NCBI GenBank assembly: GCA_025356655.1
Contig: JANXRW010000142.1
Location: 1-64,000, forward strand
Origin: Betaproteobacteria bacterium
GTDB lineage: Bacteria > Pseudomonadota > Gammaproteobacteria > Burkholderiales > SHXO01
Direction: 5' to 3'
DNA: 64,000 nt
The notes under the pieces are model-generated. The model saw only the letters and a list, made by a program, of their open reading frames with translations, searched no databases and had not been told where the DNA came from. Each line of letters begins with the position of its first letter. Position 1 is the first letter of the stretch. Shown here in pieces: positions 41,720 to 50,864 of this stretch. The translations under genes were made by a program, and so were the position numbers.

Positions 41720-41748
41720 TTGACAGTTGATCGCAAGATCATTATTTT
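41720..41748 (+). promoter_or_regulatory. possible sigma70 promoter with operator-like palindrome in spacer
   Basis: TTGACA (41720-41725) and TATTTT (41743-41748) are 17 bp apart. The spacer contains the perfect palindrome TGATC-GCAA-GATCA (41728-41741). A second TTGACA occurs at 41707-41712. This lies just upstream of the sigma54 element, so the pilins may have two promoters or a repressor/activator site. Confidence 0.45.
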
Positions 41749-41763
41749 TCGGCATAAACGCAT

Positions 41764-41781
41764 TTGGCACAATTCTGGCTT
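41764..41781 (+). promoter_or_regulatory. sigma54 (-24/-12) promoter of the tandem pilins
   Basis: TTGGCACAATTCTGGCTT matches the RpoN consensus TGGCAC-N5-TTGCW: a perfect TGGCAC (41765-41770), then TGGCT at the -12 with one mismatch, and the invariant GG-N10-GC spacing. The upstream region is A/T-rich (ATTATTTTT), as expected for IHF bending. The first pilin ATG is about 78 nt downstream of the -12. rpoN and a GAFTGA regulator are both in this window. Confidence 0.8.
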
Positions 41782-41858
41782 GAACCACCCCATCGGGCCG
41801 TCAGCGAAACCCGCGAAGGGTTATTCGACTGGGCGGACATCAAGGAGCAGGAAACACC

Positions 41859-42569
41859 ATGAACAAATCGAAGGGTTTTACGCTCATCGAGATCGCCATC
41901 GTGCTGGTGATCATCGGATTGCTGCTGGGCGGGCTATTAAAGGGCCAGGAGCTGATCACGGGCGCCCGCGTGCGCAACCTCATTTCTCAGCAGGACGGTA
42001 TAAAGACTGCCTTCTTCGGCTTCCAGGACCGCTTCCGTGCGCTGCCCGGGGACTATGCCGCGGCGGACACGAACATCAACTGTGGCGCGGCGGTCTGCCC
42101 TAACGGCGACGGCAATGGACGCATTGAAGGACCCAACGGCGCGGGCACCCAAGAGGGGATTCTGGCCTGGACGCACTTGTCGGCCGCAGGCTTCCTCAAC
42201 GGAAGTTACACCACGGTCGCGAAGCCGGCTACGTTGTTCACGCTAACTAGTTCGCCCGTGAACCCCTATGGCGTCTACCTCGAACTGCTCTGGGACAACA
42301 ATTACGGAAACGCTGCAGTGCCAACGCCGCCCAAGCATAACCTAAAAACCGGAAATCAGATCCCCGTGGACATTCTGGCGGAGATCGACCGCAAGGTCGA
42401 CGACGGGTTCCCCTACTCCGGCGCCTTCCAACTGACCACCTGGGGCCCGCAGAAAGACAACCCAGCCGACACCAAGCAGACCGACGCCACCTGCGTGACG
42501 GGAGCGGGCGCTGGCACCTGGAACGTCACTGGAGGAAGCACCAACTGCGGCGCTGCCAGTCTGTTCTAA
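41859..42569 (+). CDS. type IV pilin (first of tandem pair)
   Basis: The 236-residue prepilin has a short basic leader MNKSKG then FTLIEIAIVLVIIG with Glu5. The globular part carries ALPGDYAAADT, a calcium-loop-like NGDGNGRIEG, LAWTHLSAAGFL and HNLKTG, and a C-terminal Cys pair ending CGAASLF. An AAGGAG SD lies 11 nt upstream. With its own sigma54 promoter it is the best candidate for the major pilin. It is clearly paralogous to the next gene. Confidence 0.93.
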   Translation: MNKSKGFTLIEIAIVLVIIGLLLGGLLKGQELITGARVRNLISQQDGIKTAFFGFQDRFRALPGDYAAADTNINCGAAVCPNGDGNGRIEGPNGAGTQEGILAWTHLSAAGFLNGSYTTVAKPATLFTLTSSPVNPYGVYLELLWDNNYGNAAVPTPPKHNLKTGNQIPVDILAEIDRKVDDGFPYSGAFQLTTWGPQKDNPADTKQTDATCVTGAGAGTWNVTGGSTNCGAASLF

Positions 42570-42577
42570 ACGGCCGC

Positions 42578-43309
42578 CTGGGCCGGACACGGCCCGGCGC
42601 TGCGCGGGCGACGGCGTCCCGCCAGCGCGGCTTCAGCCTAGTGGAGATCGCCCTCGTCCTCGTCGTAGGCGGCTTGCTCATGGGCGGCGTACTCGTGGGC
42701 CAGGAGGTGATTCAGGGCGGCCGCGTGCGCCGGATCATCTCCCAGCAGCAGGACCTGACGCTGGCCGTTCTGGCCTTCCAGGACCGCTATCGCGCGATGC
42801 CCGGCGATTATGCGCTGGCGTCCACGCACCTGCCCTGCCCGGGTGGATGCGTGAACGGCGACGGTGACGGAAAGGTCGACACCATAGGTGCCCCCGCGGA
42901 ATCACTGGTGGCCTGGAGCCACCTCTCTGCGGCCGGCCTGCTCACCAGCGGATTTACCGTCGATGCGCAGACCCGGACGACCAGCGGGAACAATACGCCG
43001 CGCAATGCGTACGGCGGCTACATGCACTTGGCGTTCGATTCCACCTGGGGAGAGCCTCTGGCCAGCAACGACACCCGGCCAAGACATAATCTGAAGACCG
43101 GCCCCGGCATACCGCCCAGCGTGCTTGCTGAGATCGACCGGAAGATCGATGATGGGCTCCCCACTGTCGGGCGCCTGCAGTTCTCCGGCTACCTCTCCTC
43201 AGACGCGGCCGTTTTGGCCACCGGCGGAACTTGTCTCGCGGGCGCCGTAGGGCAGCGACAGTGGGGCCACGGGCGCGACGGCGATTGTGGCGCCGCCACG
43301 CTCTTCTGA
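42578..43309 (+). CDS. type IV pilin (second of tandem pair), start uncertain
   Basis: The prepilin motif RQRG|FSLVEIALVLVVGG is encoded from 42620, but the track starts at GTG 42641, inside the motif. No ATG, GTG or TTG is in frame upstream after the previous stop; CTG 42578 would give an 18-residue Arg-rich leader and 243 residues. The body matches pilin 1: AMPGDYALAS, NGDGDGKVD, VAWSHLSAAGLL, HNLKTG, LAEIDRKIDDG, and end CGAATLF. It may use a rare CTG start coupled to pilin 1. Confidence 0.85.
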   Translation: MGRTRPGAARATASRQRGFSLVEIALVLVVGGLLMGGVLVGQEVIQGGRVRRIISQQQDLTLAVLAFQDRYRAMPGDYALASTHLPCPGGCVNGDGDGKVDTIGAPAESLVAWSHLSAAGLLTSGFTVDAQTRTTSGNNTPRNAYGGYMHLAFDSTWGEPLASNDTRPRHNLKTGPGIPPSVLAEIDRKIDDGLPTVGRLQFSGYLSSDAAVLATGGTCLAGAVGQRQWGHGRDGDCGAATLF

Positions 43310-43325
43310 GGCCTCGGGCGCGGGC

Positions 43326-45296
43326 TCAGCCGTCGACGATTCTCGACTCGGCCGCACCCAGGTCGGACTCAAGGCCGCGCAGCACGAGGACGTCGCCCAC
43401 CGCCAGCTGCATGGAAGGATCCGGCTCGCGTTCCCGCACCGTGCGCCGGCGCACCGCGGTGACCTCGACCCTGAGTTGCGCTAGCGCCATCTCCTCTAGC
43501 GTCCGGCCCACCGCGTTGGCGCCCGACTCGAGCGTTACCGAGTGCAGGCGCAGTTGAAGTCCGTCCCGGATATCGCCCGCGTCGTCCGTCGCCCCGCGGA
43601 AGAACCCGCGGAACTGGCTGTAGCGGCTCTCGCGAGTTTCCCGGATACGCCGCAGAACGCGGTTAAAGGGCACGCCAGTGAGCATGAGCACGTGCGAGGC
43701 CAGCATTAAGCTGCCCTCGACGATCTCGGGGACTACTTCAGAGGCGCCGGCCTCGCGCAGTTGATCGATATCGGTCTCGTCGCGCGTGCGCACCACCACG
43801 GGCAGGCCGGGGCGCAGTTCGTGGGCCAGTTCCAGGATGCGCAAAGCGGAGCGCGTATCGGCGTGGCAGACCACCAGGGCCGCAGCCCGCTTCACGCCCG
43901 CCGCCGCCAGGACCTCCCTGCGCCCGGCATCACCGAAGACCACGCTCTCCCCAGCCGCTGCCGCTTCCTTTACCCGCTGCGGGTCCAGATCCAGGGCGAT
44001 GAAAGGTACCTGCTCCTGTTCAAGGAGGCGGGCCAAGCTTTGCCCGCTTCGCCCATACCCGCAGAGGACCACGTGGCGGTCAACCGTCAATGTCCTGGCT
44101 GCGATGTTGTGCAGCGCCATGGCGCGCGCCATCCATTCCGAGCGGCTAAATCGCCGCACCAGCGGTTCGCTATGCTCCAGTATGAAGGGCGCGGCCAACA
44201 TGGACAGGATCATGGCCGCCAGCACCACCTGTTCCAGGTGGGGGCCAATGAGTTGCTTGGCTGCGGGCTGGGATAGCAGCACGAGGCCGAACTCCCCCGC
44301 AGCACAAAGTGCCAGCCCAACGCGTAGCGCCGTGCCCGGCTCGGCGCCGAACAGGCGCGCGAGTCCTGCGGTGAGACCGGTCTTCAGCAACACCAGCCCG
44401 AGGAGAGCAAGCGCCACCGCCACCGCGTGGCCTGCCACCTCGGCGGGGTTCAGTTGCATACCGACGGTGACGAAGAAGAGCCCGAGAAGAACGTCCTGGA
44501 ATGGACGGATGTCGTTCTCCACCTGATACCGATAGGGCGTCTCCGAGATCAGCATACCGGCCAGGAAGGCGCCCAGGGCGTAGGACAGCCCCAGCTGGCC
44601 ACTGAGCCACGCCAAACCGAGGGTGAACAGCAACAGGTTGAGCATGAAAAGTTCTGGGGACTTCTGGCGGGCCACCAGATGGAACCAGGGCTTGAGGATG
44701 CGCTGGCCCAGATTGAGCACCAGGACCAGCAATACCGCCGCCTTCACCGACGCCGACGTCAGGTCTTGCGCCAACTGCTGGGCGCTTCCCGAGAGGGCCG
44801 GCACGAGCAGGAGCAGAGGAACGACGGCAAGGTCCTGGAGGAGCAGCACGCCCATCACCTGGCGACCATGCTGCGAGTTAAGTTCCAAGCGCTCGGAGAG
44901 CATCTTGCCAAGGATGGCGGTGGAAGACATGGCCAACGTGCCGCCGAGCACGATTCCAACCCGCCAGGACAGCCCGCCAGCGAGACAGAGCAGTTCCACG
45001 ACGGCGATCACCGAGAGGACCTGAGCGCTGCCCAGCCCGAACACGATCCGACGCATGCTGAGCAGCCGTGGCAGGCTGAAGTCCAGGCCAATGGCAAACA
45101 TCAGGAAGACCACCCCGAACTGGGCGAGGCTTCGCGTATCGGGCTCGTCGGGGATCCAGGCCAGCGCGTGCGGTCCGATCACGATGCCCACGCACAGATA
45201 CCCGATCAACGCAGGCAGGCGCAGGAGGCGGAATACAACCACCACCACGACGGCCACCGCCAGCAGGATCAGGGAGAGTTCGAGCGTGTCATGCAT
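43326..45296 (-). CDS. CPA2-family monovalent cation:proton antiporter (KefB/YbaL-like)
   Basis: The 656-residue transporter has about 12 membrane helices (1-385) typical of Na+/H+ exchanger-fold CPA2 proteins (FGVVFLMFAIGLDFS). An RCK/TrkA-N domain follows, with NAD-binding motif VVLCGYGRSGQSLA, then a TrkA-C domain at the end. It probably mediates K+ or Na+ efflux gated by nucleotide. It is convergent with the pilins (16 bp apart) and divergent from kdsD. Glutathione gating as in Kef cannot be judged from sequence. Confidence 0.9.
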   Translation of the reverse strand: MHDTLELSLILLAVAVVVVVVFRLLRLPALIGYLCVGIVIGPHALAWIPDEPDTRSLAQFGVVFLMFAIGLDFSLPRLLSMRRIVFGLGSAQVLSVIAVVELLCLAGGLSWRVGIVLGGTLAMSSTAILGKMLSERLELNSQHGRQVMGVLLLQDLAVVPLLLLVPALSGSAQQLAQDLTSASVKAAVLLVLVLNLGQRILKPWFHLVARQKSPELFMLNLLLFTLGLAWLSGQLGLSYALGAFLAGMLISETPYRYQVENDIRPFQDVLLGLFFVTVGMQLNPAEVAGHAVAVALALLGLVLLKTGLTAGLARLFGAEPGTALRVGLALCAAGEFGLVLLSQPAAKQLIGPHLEQVVLAAMILSMLAAPFILEHSEPLVRRFSRSEWMARAMALHNIAARTLTVDRHVVLCGYGRSGQSLARLLEQEQVPFIALDLDPQRVKEAAAAGESVVFGDAGRREVLAAAGVKRAAALVVCHADTRSALRILELAHELRPGLPVVVRTRDETDIDQLREAGASEVVPEIVEGSLMLASHVLMLTGVPFNRVLRRIRETRESRYSQFRGFFRGATDDAGDIRDGLQLRLHSVTLESGANAVGRTLEEMALAQLRVEVTAVRRRTVREREPDPSMQLAVGDVLVLRGLESDLGAAESRIVDG

Positions 45297-45426
45297 GCGT
45301 GGGACCCGATGAGAAATTGCCCTCGGTGCGGCACCTCGGTGCGCACGCAGACCACTTTACACCGGCTAGCGTCCAGAGCCGTGGCCCCGAGCCAACCGGC
45401 TGCGCCCATTAGGCTATACTTTTGCC

Positions 45427-46419
45427 ATGGAAACGCCGGTCGTGCACGCCCCAGCTTCCGGCGCCCTGGCTAGCGCGCGCCGTACCCTCGCCATCGAGTC
45501 CCGTGCGGTGGGTGCACTGGCCGAGCGCCTCGATCAGGGCTTCGAGAGCGCCGTAGCGCTCATCCTCGCCTGCCGTGGCCGCGTCGTGGTCAGTGGCATC
45601 GGCAAATCCGGCCACGTGGCGCGCAAAATCGCCTCCACGCTGGCAAGCACCGGCACCCCGTCGTTTTTTGTGCATCCCGCCGAGGCCAGCCATGGTGACT
45701 TGGGCATGATTACGGGGGAAGACGTCGTCGTCGCACTTTCCAATTCCGGTGAAAGCGCCGAGGTGCTCGCGGTCATCCCGCTGATCAAACGGCGCGGCGC
45801 CCGACTGATCGCCATCTCAGGAAACCCACGCTCTACCCTCGCGCTGCAGGCGGACCTGCACCTCGACAGCGCCGTGGCCGAGGAAGCCTGCCCGCTCGGC
45901 CTCGCGCCGACGGCGAGCACCACGGCCGCGCTAGCCCTGGGTGACGCCCTGGCGGTGGCGTTGCTCGAGGCCCGCGGCTTCGGTGCGGAGGATTTCGCGC
46001 GGTCCCACCCTGGAGGGGAACTGGGACGGCGACTGCTCACACGGGTGAGTGACGTGATGCGCTCGGGCGAGGCGCTGCCTGTAGTAGCCCCCGGGGTCGC
46101 ACTGATCGAAGCGGTGCGCGAGATCTCGCGAAAGGGCATGGGAATGGCGGCGGTTCTCCAGGATGACGGCCGCTTGGCCGGCGTGCTGACCGACGGCGAT
46201 TTGCGTCGGGCCCTCGAGCGCGGGGTCGACCCCGGTCGAGCCTTGGTTGAGACGGCCATGACGGCGTCTCCGCAGACGGTCGGCCCCGGGGAATTGGCGC
46301 AGGCGGCGGTGAAACTGATGGAAGACCGTCATATCACCCAGGTACTTGTCGTGGATGAAGACAGGCGGCTCGTCGGCGCCTTGAATCTGCATGACCTGTT
46401 CCGGGCGCGGGTCGTCTAA
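45427..46419 (+). CDS. kdsD: arabinose-5-phosphate isomerase
   Basis: Converts ribulose-5-phosphate to arabinose-5-phosphate, the first step to Kdo of LPS. The 330 residues hold a SIS domain (VVVSGIGKSGHVARKIASTLASTGTPSFF, HGDLGMI) followed by two CBS domains. It starts the run kdsD-kdsC-lptC-lptA-lptB. TATACT (45414-45419) lies only 7 nt before the ATG with no clear -35, so the transcript could be near-leaderless or come from further upstream. Confidence 0.97.
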   Translation: METPVVHAPASGALASARRTLAIESRAVGALAERLDQGFESAVALILACRGRVVVSGIGKSGHVARKIASTLASTGTPSFFVHPAEASHGDLGMITGEDVVVALSNSGESAEVLAVIPLIKRRGARLIAISGNPRSTLALQADLHLDSAVAEEACPLGLAPTASTTAALALGDALAVALLEARGFGAEDFARSHPGGELGRRLLTRVSDVMRSGEALPVVAPGVALIEAVREISRKGMGMAAVLQDDGRLAGVLTDGDLRRALERGVDPGRALVETAMTASPQTVGPGELAQAAVKLMEDRHITQVLVVDEDRRLVGALNLHDLFRARVV

Positions 46420-46427
46420 GGCGCGCG

Positions 46428-46976
46428 GTGAGCCCTGCTACGGAACTGGGTCGACAGTTGCCAGATCGAGCAGCGGCCGTGCGCCTGCTGGTGCTAGACG
46501 TCGACGGCGTCCTGACCGATGGCCGCCTGAGCTATGGCGCGCGTGAGGGGGAAGAATTTAAGTCCTTCCACGTACGCGACGGACTGGGGATGAAGCTCCT
46601 CCAGGAGAGCGGCGTACGGCTGGCCATCCTCTCCGGGCGGCGTTCCGCGGCGGTGGAGCGCCGTGCCCATGAGTTGGGCATCACGAGGTGCTTCCAGGCG
46701 GTGCAGAACAAGGCTTGCCGCTTGACCGCCCTCCTCGAGGAGGAGGGCTTGGGGGCGCAGCAGGTCGCGTGTATCGGTGACGACCTTCCGGACCTACCCC
46801 TCATGTTACGGTGCGGCCTTGCCGTTACAGTGCCTGAGGCTCCTGAGGAACTGCGGCACCGGGCGCATTATGTCACCCGTCTGCCCGGCGGCGGCGGAGC
46901 GGTGCGAGAACTTTGCGAACTGGTGATGCGCTCCCAAGGCACCTGGGAAGACATGCTGGCCCGTTATCTGACATGA
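46428..46976 (+). CDS. kdsC: 3-deoxy-manno-octulosonate-8-phosphate phosphatase
   Basis: HAD-type C0 phosphatase that forms Kdo from Kdo-8-phosphate. The 182 residues have the nucleophile motif DVDGVLTDG (24-32), LSGRRSAAVERRA, and GDDLPDLPLM near the C-terminus. It begins with GTG, 8 nt after kdsD. kdsA and kdsB are not in this window. Confidence 0.96.
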   Translation: MSPATELGRQLPDRAAAVRLLVLDVDGVLTDGRLSYGAREGEEFKSFHVRDGLGMKLLQESGVRLAILSGRRSAAVERRAHELGITRCFQAVQNKACRLTALLEEEGLGAQQVACIGDDLPDLPLMLRCGLAVTVPEAPEELRHRAHYVTRLPGGGGAVRELCELVMRSQGTWEDMLARYLT

Positions 46977-47620
46977 GGGGAAGCCGCTGGGTCGCCTGGG
47001 TCCCGGTCGCGCTGGTCTCGGCGCTCGCGCTGTTGACTTGGTGGCTGGACCAGACCGTCAGTGCGCTCAATCCCAGTCACCGGGGTGGCGCGGCTCATGA
47101 GCCAGATTTTGTGATCGAGCAGTTCAGCGCGCGGCGGATGAATGAGGGCGGAACAGAACACTATGTCATGCGAGCCAAGAAGTTGGTGCACTATCGCGAT
47201 GACAACAGCGCGACGGTTGAAGAGCCGCGAATGACCAGCTACGAGCCCGGCAAGGCCCCCTTGACCATCCAGGCCCACCGTGGCCGCCTCTCGGCGGACG
47301 CTAAGGATGCGTTTTTCCAGGACGAGGTGGAGGTCCGCCGCAGCGGCGACGCCGAGCACGAGGCCTTGGGGCTGTTCACGAGCTTCTTGCATGTGCTCCC
47401 CGATCAGGAACTGGCCACCACAGACGTGGCGGTGACGCTGACTAATGGCAATAGCGTGATCCGGTCAGTTGGCCTAGAATTCAACAACCGTGCGCACACG
47501 CTTAAGCTGTTGGGCAAGGTCCGCGGCCAGTTTGCGACCCCAAGAAAACTGGCGCTCTCCGGACCTCGCGCACCTGCGCGGAAGCGCCCGGCAGTCCGAC
47601 CCCGAAAAAAGTCGAGGTAA
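46973..47620 (+). CDS. lptC: LPS export ABC transporter periplasmic protein LptC
   Basis: Bitopic bridge component between LptBFG and LptA. From ATG 46973 (ATGA overlap with kdsC) it has 215 residues: one N-terminal membrane helix and an OstA-like beta-jellyroll (YVMRAKKLVHYRDDNSATVEEPRM). The C-terminal tail is basic (RKRPAVRPRKKSR). The track start at 46913 is a shadow over kdsC. Confidence 0.95.
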   Translation: MRGSRWVAWVPVALVSALALLTWWLDQTVSALNPSHRGGAAHEPDFVIEQFSARRMNEGGTEHYVMRAKKLVHYRDDNSATVEEPRMTSYEPGKAPLTIQAHRGRLSADAKDAFFQDEVEVRRSGDAEHEALGLFTSFLHVLPDQELATTDVAVTLTNGNSVIRSVGLEFNNRAHTLKLLGKVRGQFATPRKLALSGPRAPARKRPAVRPRKKSR

Positions 47621-47624
47621 GCCA

Positions 47625-48206
47625 TTGAGCCGCATTCTCTTCCGAGCATGCACCCTTGCGCTGTTGCTGGCGAACAGTGCTCATGCTGAACGCGCCGACC
47701 GCGAGCGCCCGGTGAACATTGAATCCGACCGACTGGCCATCGATGACGCACGCAAGGAGAGTGTTTTCGAGGGCAACGTCACGCTGAGCCAGGGGACGAT
47801 GGTCCTGAAGGCGGACAAGGTGATCGTGCGCCAGGACACGGGCGGCTTCAACTACGGCATCGCCTACGGCAAGCCCGCTTATTTCCGGCAAAAACGCGAG
47901 GGCTCCGAGGAGTTCATCGAAGGTTATGGGCAGCGCCTGGAGTACGATGGGAAGGCGGACAAACTGCAGATGTTCACCGACGCGCAGATCCGCAAGGGGG
48001 GTGACGAGGTACACGGGGACTACATCTCCTACGACGCGGTCACTGAGTTCTACCAGGTCGTCGGCGGGGGGCGCGCGGCCGCCACGACGACCAACCCGAA
48101 GGGCCGCGTAACCGTGACGATCCAGCCCAAGCGAAAGCCCGGAGCCCCTTCCGCGCCGCTTACGCTGAAGCCTTCGACGAACCTGAAGGATCCGCTGGAG
48201 CAGTGA
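47625..48206 (+). CDS. lptA: lipopolysaccharide transport periplasmic protein LptA
   Basis: Periplasmic bridge that relays LPS to the outer membrane. The frame is only sensible from TTG 47625, preceded by GAGG at 7-nt spacing. It has 193 residues with a signal peptide ending SAHA|E and OstA-like jellyroll repeats ([21 protein letters not shown]). The C-terminus is Pro/Lys-rich. Its stop overlaps the lptB start (TGATG). Confidence 0.95.
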   Translation: MSRILFRACTLALLLANSAHAERADRERPVNIESDRLAIDDARKESVFEGNVTLSQGTMVLKADKVIVRQDTGGFNYGIAYGKPAYFRQKREGSEEFIEGYGQRLEYDGKADKLQMFTDAQIRKGGDEVHGDYISYDAVTEFYQVVGGGRAAATTTNPKGRVTVTIQPKRKPGAPSAPLTLKPSTNLKDPLEQ

Positions 48207-48973
48207 TGCCCGACATCGCAGAGCCTCTCCCCGTGACCAATCCAACGCGTATCGCCCGCAGCGAACTGCGTGCCTCGCATCTGAAGAAGCGCTTCCAGGC
48301 GCGCTCCGTGGTCAAGGACGTGTCCCTGGAAGTGCAAAGCGGTGAGGTTGTGGGACTGCTTGGTCCGAATGGCGCCGGCAAGACCACCTGTTTCTACATG
48401 ATCGTCGGGCTGGTGGCGAGCGACGGGGGCTCCATCATGCTCGATGGGCGCAACCTCAATCGCATGCCGATCCACCGGCGCTCGCGCATGGGGCTGGCGT
48501 ACCTGCCGCAGGAGGCCTCCATCTTCCGCAAGCTGTCCGTGGCGGAGAACATCCAGGCCGTGCTGGAGTTGCGTCAGGTGGCGGATCCTGAGGAGCGGCT
48601 GGGGTCCTTGCTCAACGACCTGCACATCAGCCACCTGCGCAACAGTCCGGCAATGTCGCTTTCGGGCGGGGAGCGGCGGCGCGTGGAAATCGCCCGCGCA
48701 CTGGCGAGCGAACCGCGATTCATCCTGCTCGACGAACCCTTCGCCGGCGTGGATCCCATCGCCGTCCTGGATATCCAGAAAATCATCCGATTCCTCAAGG
48801 AACGCGGCATCGGCGTGCTGATCACCGACCACAACGTACGCGAGACTCTGGGCATCTGCGACCGAGCCTACATTATCAATGATGGCGCCGTGCTTGCTTG
48901 CGGGGCGCCAGAGGAAATCGTCTACAATGAAAGTGTTAGGAAGGTCTATCTGGGTGAACACTTCCGGCTCTAA
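48206..48973 (+). CDS. lptB: LPS export ABC transporter ATP-binding protein LptB
   Basis: ATPase that powers LPS extraction with LptFG. It has 255 residues with Walker [10 protein letters not shown], signature [10 protein letters not shown], Walker [14 protein letters not shown] and the DHNVRETL switch region. The track starts at GTG 48203; ATG 48206 overlapping the lptA stop is preferred. lptF and lptG are not in the window. Confidence 0.97.
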   Translation: MPDIAEPLPVTNPTRIARSELRASHLKKRFQARSVVKDVSLEVQSGEVVGLLGPNGAGKTTCFYMIVGLVASDGGSIMLDGRNLNRMPIHRRSRMGLAYLPQEASIFRKLSVAENIQAVLELRQVADPEERLGSLLNDLHISHLRNSPAMSLSGGERRRVEIARALASEPRFILLDEPFAGVDPIAVLDIQKIIRFLKERGIGVLITDHNVRETLGICDRAYIINDGAVLACGAPEEIVYNESVRKVYLGEHFRL

Positions 48974-49020
48974 CGACCAGTGAGAAGCCCGGTATCCACA
49001 GCGGGCGGCGCGAACATCCC

Positions 49021-50466
49021 ATGAAGCAGTCGCTCCAGCTAAAGCTTTCCCAGCATCTGACGCTCACGCCGCAGTTGCAGCAGTCCATCAAGCTGCTGCA
49101 ACTATCTACGCTCGAGCTTAACCAGGAGATCGAGCGGTTCCTCCAGGACAATCCCCTGTTGGAGCGTGACGACAGCAGCGACGAAGATATCCCTGTCCCG
49201 CAGCCCGGCGCCATGCCGGGATCGGAACTGACGCCCCCCTCCACCCAGGCCACCACCAGCACGGACTCGGAAGACCGCCCAGAGGGTAGTGAACCCGAGA
49301 TGGAATGGGGCAGCGACGAAGGCGGAGGCGGCGGCGGGGGAGATGACGGCGAGGACGGCGACTACCCCCAAGTCGCCGCCAACGAGCCCTCGCTGCGCGA
49401 GCACCTCATTTGGCAGATGAACCTCCTGAAGCTGTCGGAGCGGGACCGTCTGCTACTCTCGCTCTTGGTGGACTGCCTGGACGACGACGGATACCTCACC
49501 GCAGACCTGGAGGAACTCGTCGCACTCCTCCCACCGGAGCGCGGCGTGGATGCTTCCGACCTGCAGGTGGCGCTTAAGCACCTGCAAAACATGGAACCCG
49601 CGGGGATCGGCTCGCGCAGCCTAGGCGAGTGCCTTGCGCTGCAACTCGAGGCCCTGCCGCCCCAGACGCCCTACCGGGCAGAAGCGCTGCACACGGTTCG
49701 CAACCATTTGGACCTCCTCGCCGCACGCGACTATGCGCGGCTGAAAAAGCTACTTCACTGCACGGACGACTCGCTGCGCGAGATCCAGGCGCTAGTGGTC
49801 GGACTGGACCCTAGACCAGCGTCGCGGTTTTCTAACGACGCGGCGCGCTATATCATCCCAGACGTCATCGTAAAGAAAGTCCGTGGCGCCTGGCGCTCGG
49901 CGCTCAATCCCGACGCGATGCCCAAGCTGCGAGTCAACCGTCTGTACGCGGATATCCTGCAGCGCAACCGGGATTCCAGCATGCAACAGCTGTCGGGGCA
50001 GCTCCAAGAAGCCAAATGGTTGATCAAGAACGTCCAGCAGCGCTTTGATACGATCCTTCGCGTGTCCCAGGCCATTGTCGAGCGGCAACGGCATTTCTTC
50101 GAGCACGGCGAGGTCGCCATGCGGCCCCTGGTCCTGCGCGAGATCGCCGACACCTTGGGGCTGCACGAATCCACCGTCTCTCGCGTTACAACCCAGAAGT
50201 TCATGCTAACCCCGCGGGGTATCTTCGAGCTGAAGTACTTCTTCGGCAGCCACGTAACCACCGAAACCGGGGGTGCCTGCTCCGCCACCGCTATCCGTGC
50301 ACTGATCAAACAACTCGTGGGCGAAGAAGACCGGCGCAAACCGTTGTCGGACAGCCAGATCTCAGAGATCCTGGGCAAGCAGGGCATCGTCGTCGCGCGG
50401 CGGACCATCGCCAAATACCGGGAGTCGCTGCAGATACTCCCCGTGAATCTCAGAAAGGCATTGTGA
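49021..50466 (+). CDS. rpoN: RNA polymerase factor sigma-54
   Basis: The 481-residue sigma54 has the N-terminal Gln/Leu-rich activator region (LTPQLQQSIKLLQLSTLELNQEI) and an acidic/Gly linker (about 90-125). The core-binding and HTH domain (STVSRVTTQKFM) and the RpoN box ARRTIAKYRE, which reads the -24 element, follow. It starts the rpoN-hpf-ptsN-hprK-rapZ block. Its product should serve the regulator at 24755 and the pilin promoter at 41764. Confidence 0.98.
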   Translation: MKQSLQLKLSQHLTLTPQLQQSIKLLQLSTLELNQEIERFLQDNPLLERDDSSDEDIPVPQPGAMPGSELTPPSTQATTSTDSEDRPEGSEPEMEWGSDEGGGGGGGDDGEDGDYPQVAANEPSLREHLIWQMNLLKLSERDRLLLSLLVDCLDDDGYLTADLEELVALLPPERGVDASDLQVALKHLQNMEPAGIGSRSLGECLALQLEALPPQTPYRAEALHTVRNHLDLLAARDYARLKKLLHCTDDSLREIQALVVGLDPRPASRFSNDAARYIIPDVIVKKVRGAWRSALNPDAMPKLRVNRLYADILQRNRDSSMQQLSGQLQEAKWLIKNVQQRFDTILRVSQAIVERQRHFFEHGEVAMRPLVLREIADTLGLHESTVSRVTTQKFMLTPRGIFELKYFFGSHVTTETGGACSATAIRALIKQLVGEEDRRKPLSDSQISEILGKQGIVVARRTIAKYRESLQILPVNLRKAL

Positions 50467-50497
50467 ACTTCCCCCACCATGAGCCTAGGAGGCCAGG

Positions 50498-50821
50498 ATG
50501 AATCTCCAACTGACCGGACACCATCTCGAAATCACCGATGCCATGCGCAGCTATGTCACCGCCAAGCTTGAACGGGTGACCCGGCATTTCGACCACGTCA
50601 TGGATGTGAGCGTTATCCTCTCCGTGGACAAGCTGGTGCAAAAGATCGAGGCCAACGTGCACGTGCGTGGCCGAGACATCTTCTGCGAGAGCACTGACCC
50701 GGATATGTATGCGGCTATCGACGCGCTAGTGGACAAGTTGGACCGCCAAGTCATCAAGCACAAGGAAAAGTCGGCCGATTTCCGCAGCAGCGCCCCGTTG
50801 CGGCACCTGCCCGCCGAATAG
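50498..50821 (+). CDS. hpf: ribosome hibernation promoting factor
   Basis: The 107-residue short HPF/YfiA-type protein has the MNLQLTGHHLEITDAMRSYV start and the beta-alpha-beta fold that blocks the ribosomal A/P sites in slow growth. A strong AGGAGG SD lies 6 nt before the ATG. The position after rpoN is conserved in proteobacteria. No long-form C-terminal dimerisation domain is present. Confidence 0.96.
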   Translation: MNLQLTGHHLEITDAMRSYVTAKLERVTRHFDHVMDVSVILSVDKLVQKIEANVHVRGRDIFCESTDPDMYAAIDALVDKLDRQVIKHKEKSADFRSSAPLRHLPAE

Positions 50822-50864
50822 GCCAACCCCGACGCTCTCCCCCGGTGCGACCGCAGAGGTGGCA

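Noticed and set aside
44427-45473. 348-residue plus-strand ORF over the cation antiporter
   Set aside because: Its His/Gln/Glu-rich product is the antisense of membrane helices and has no domain.
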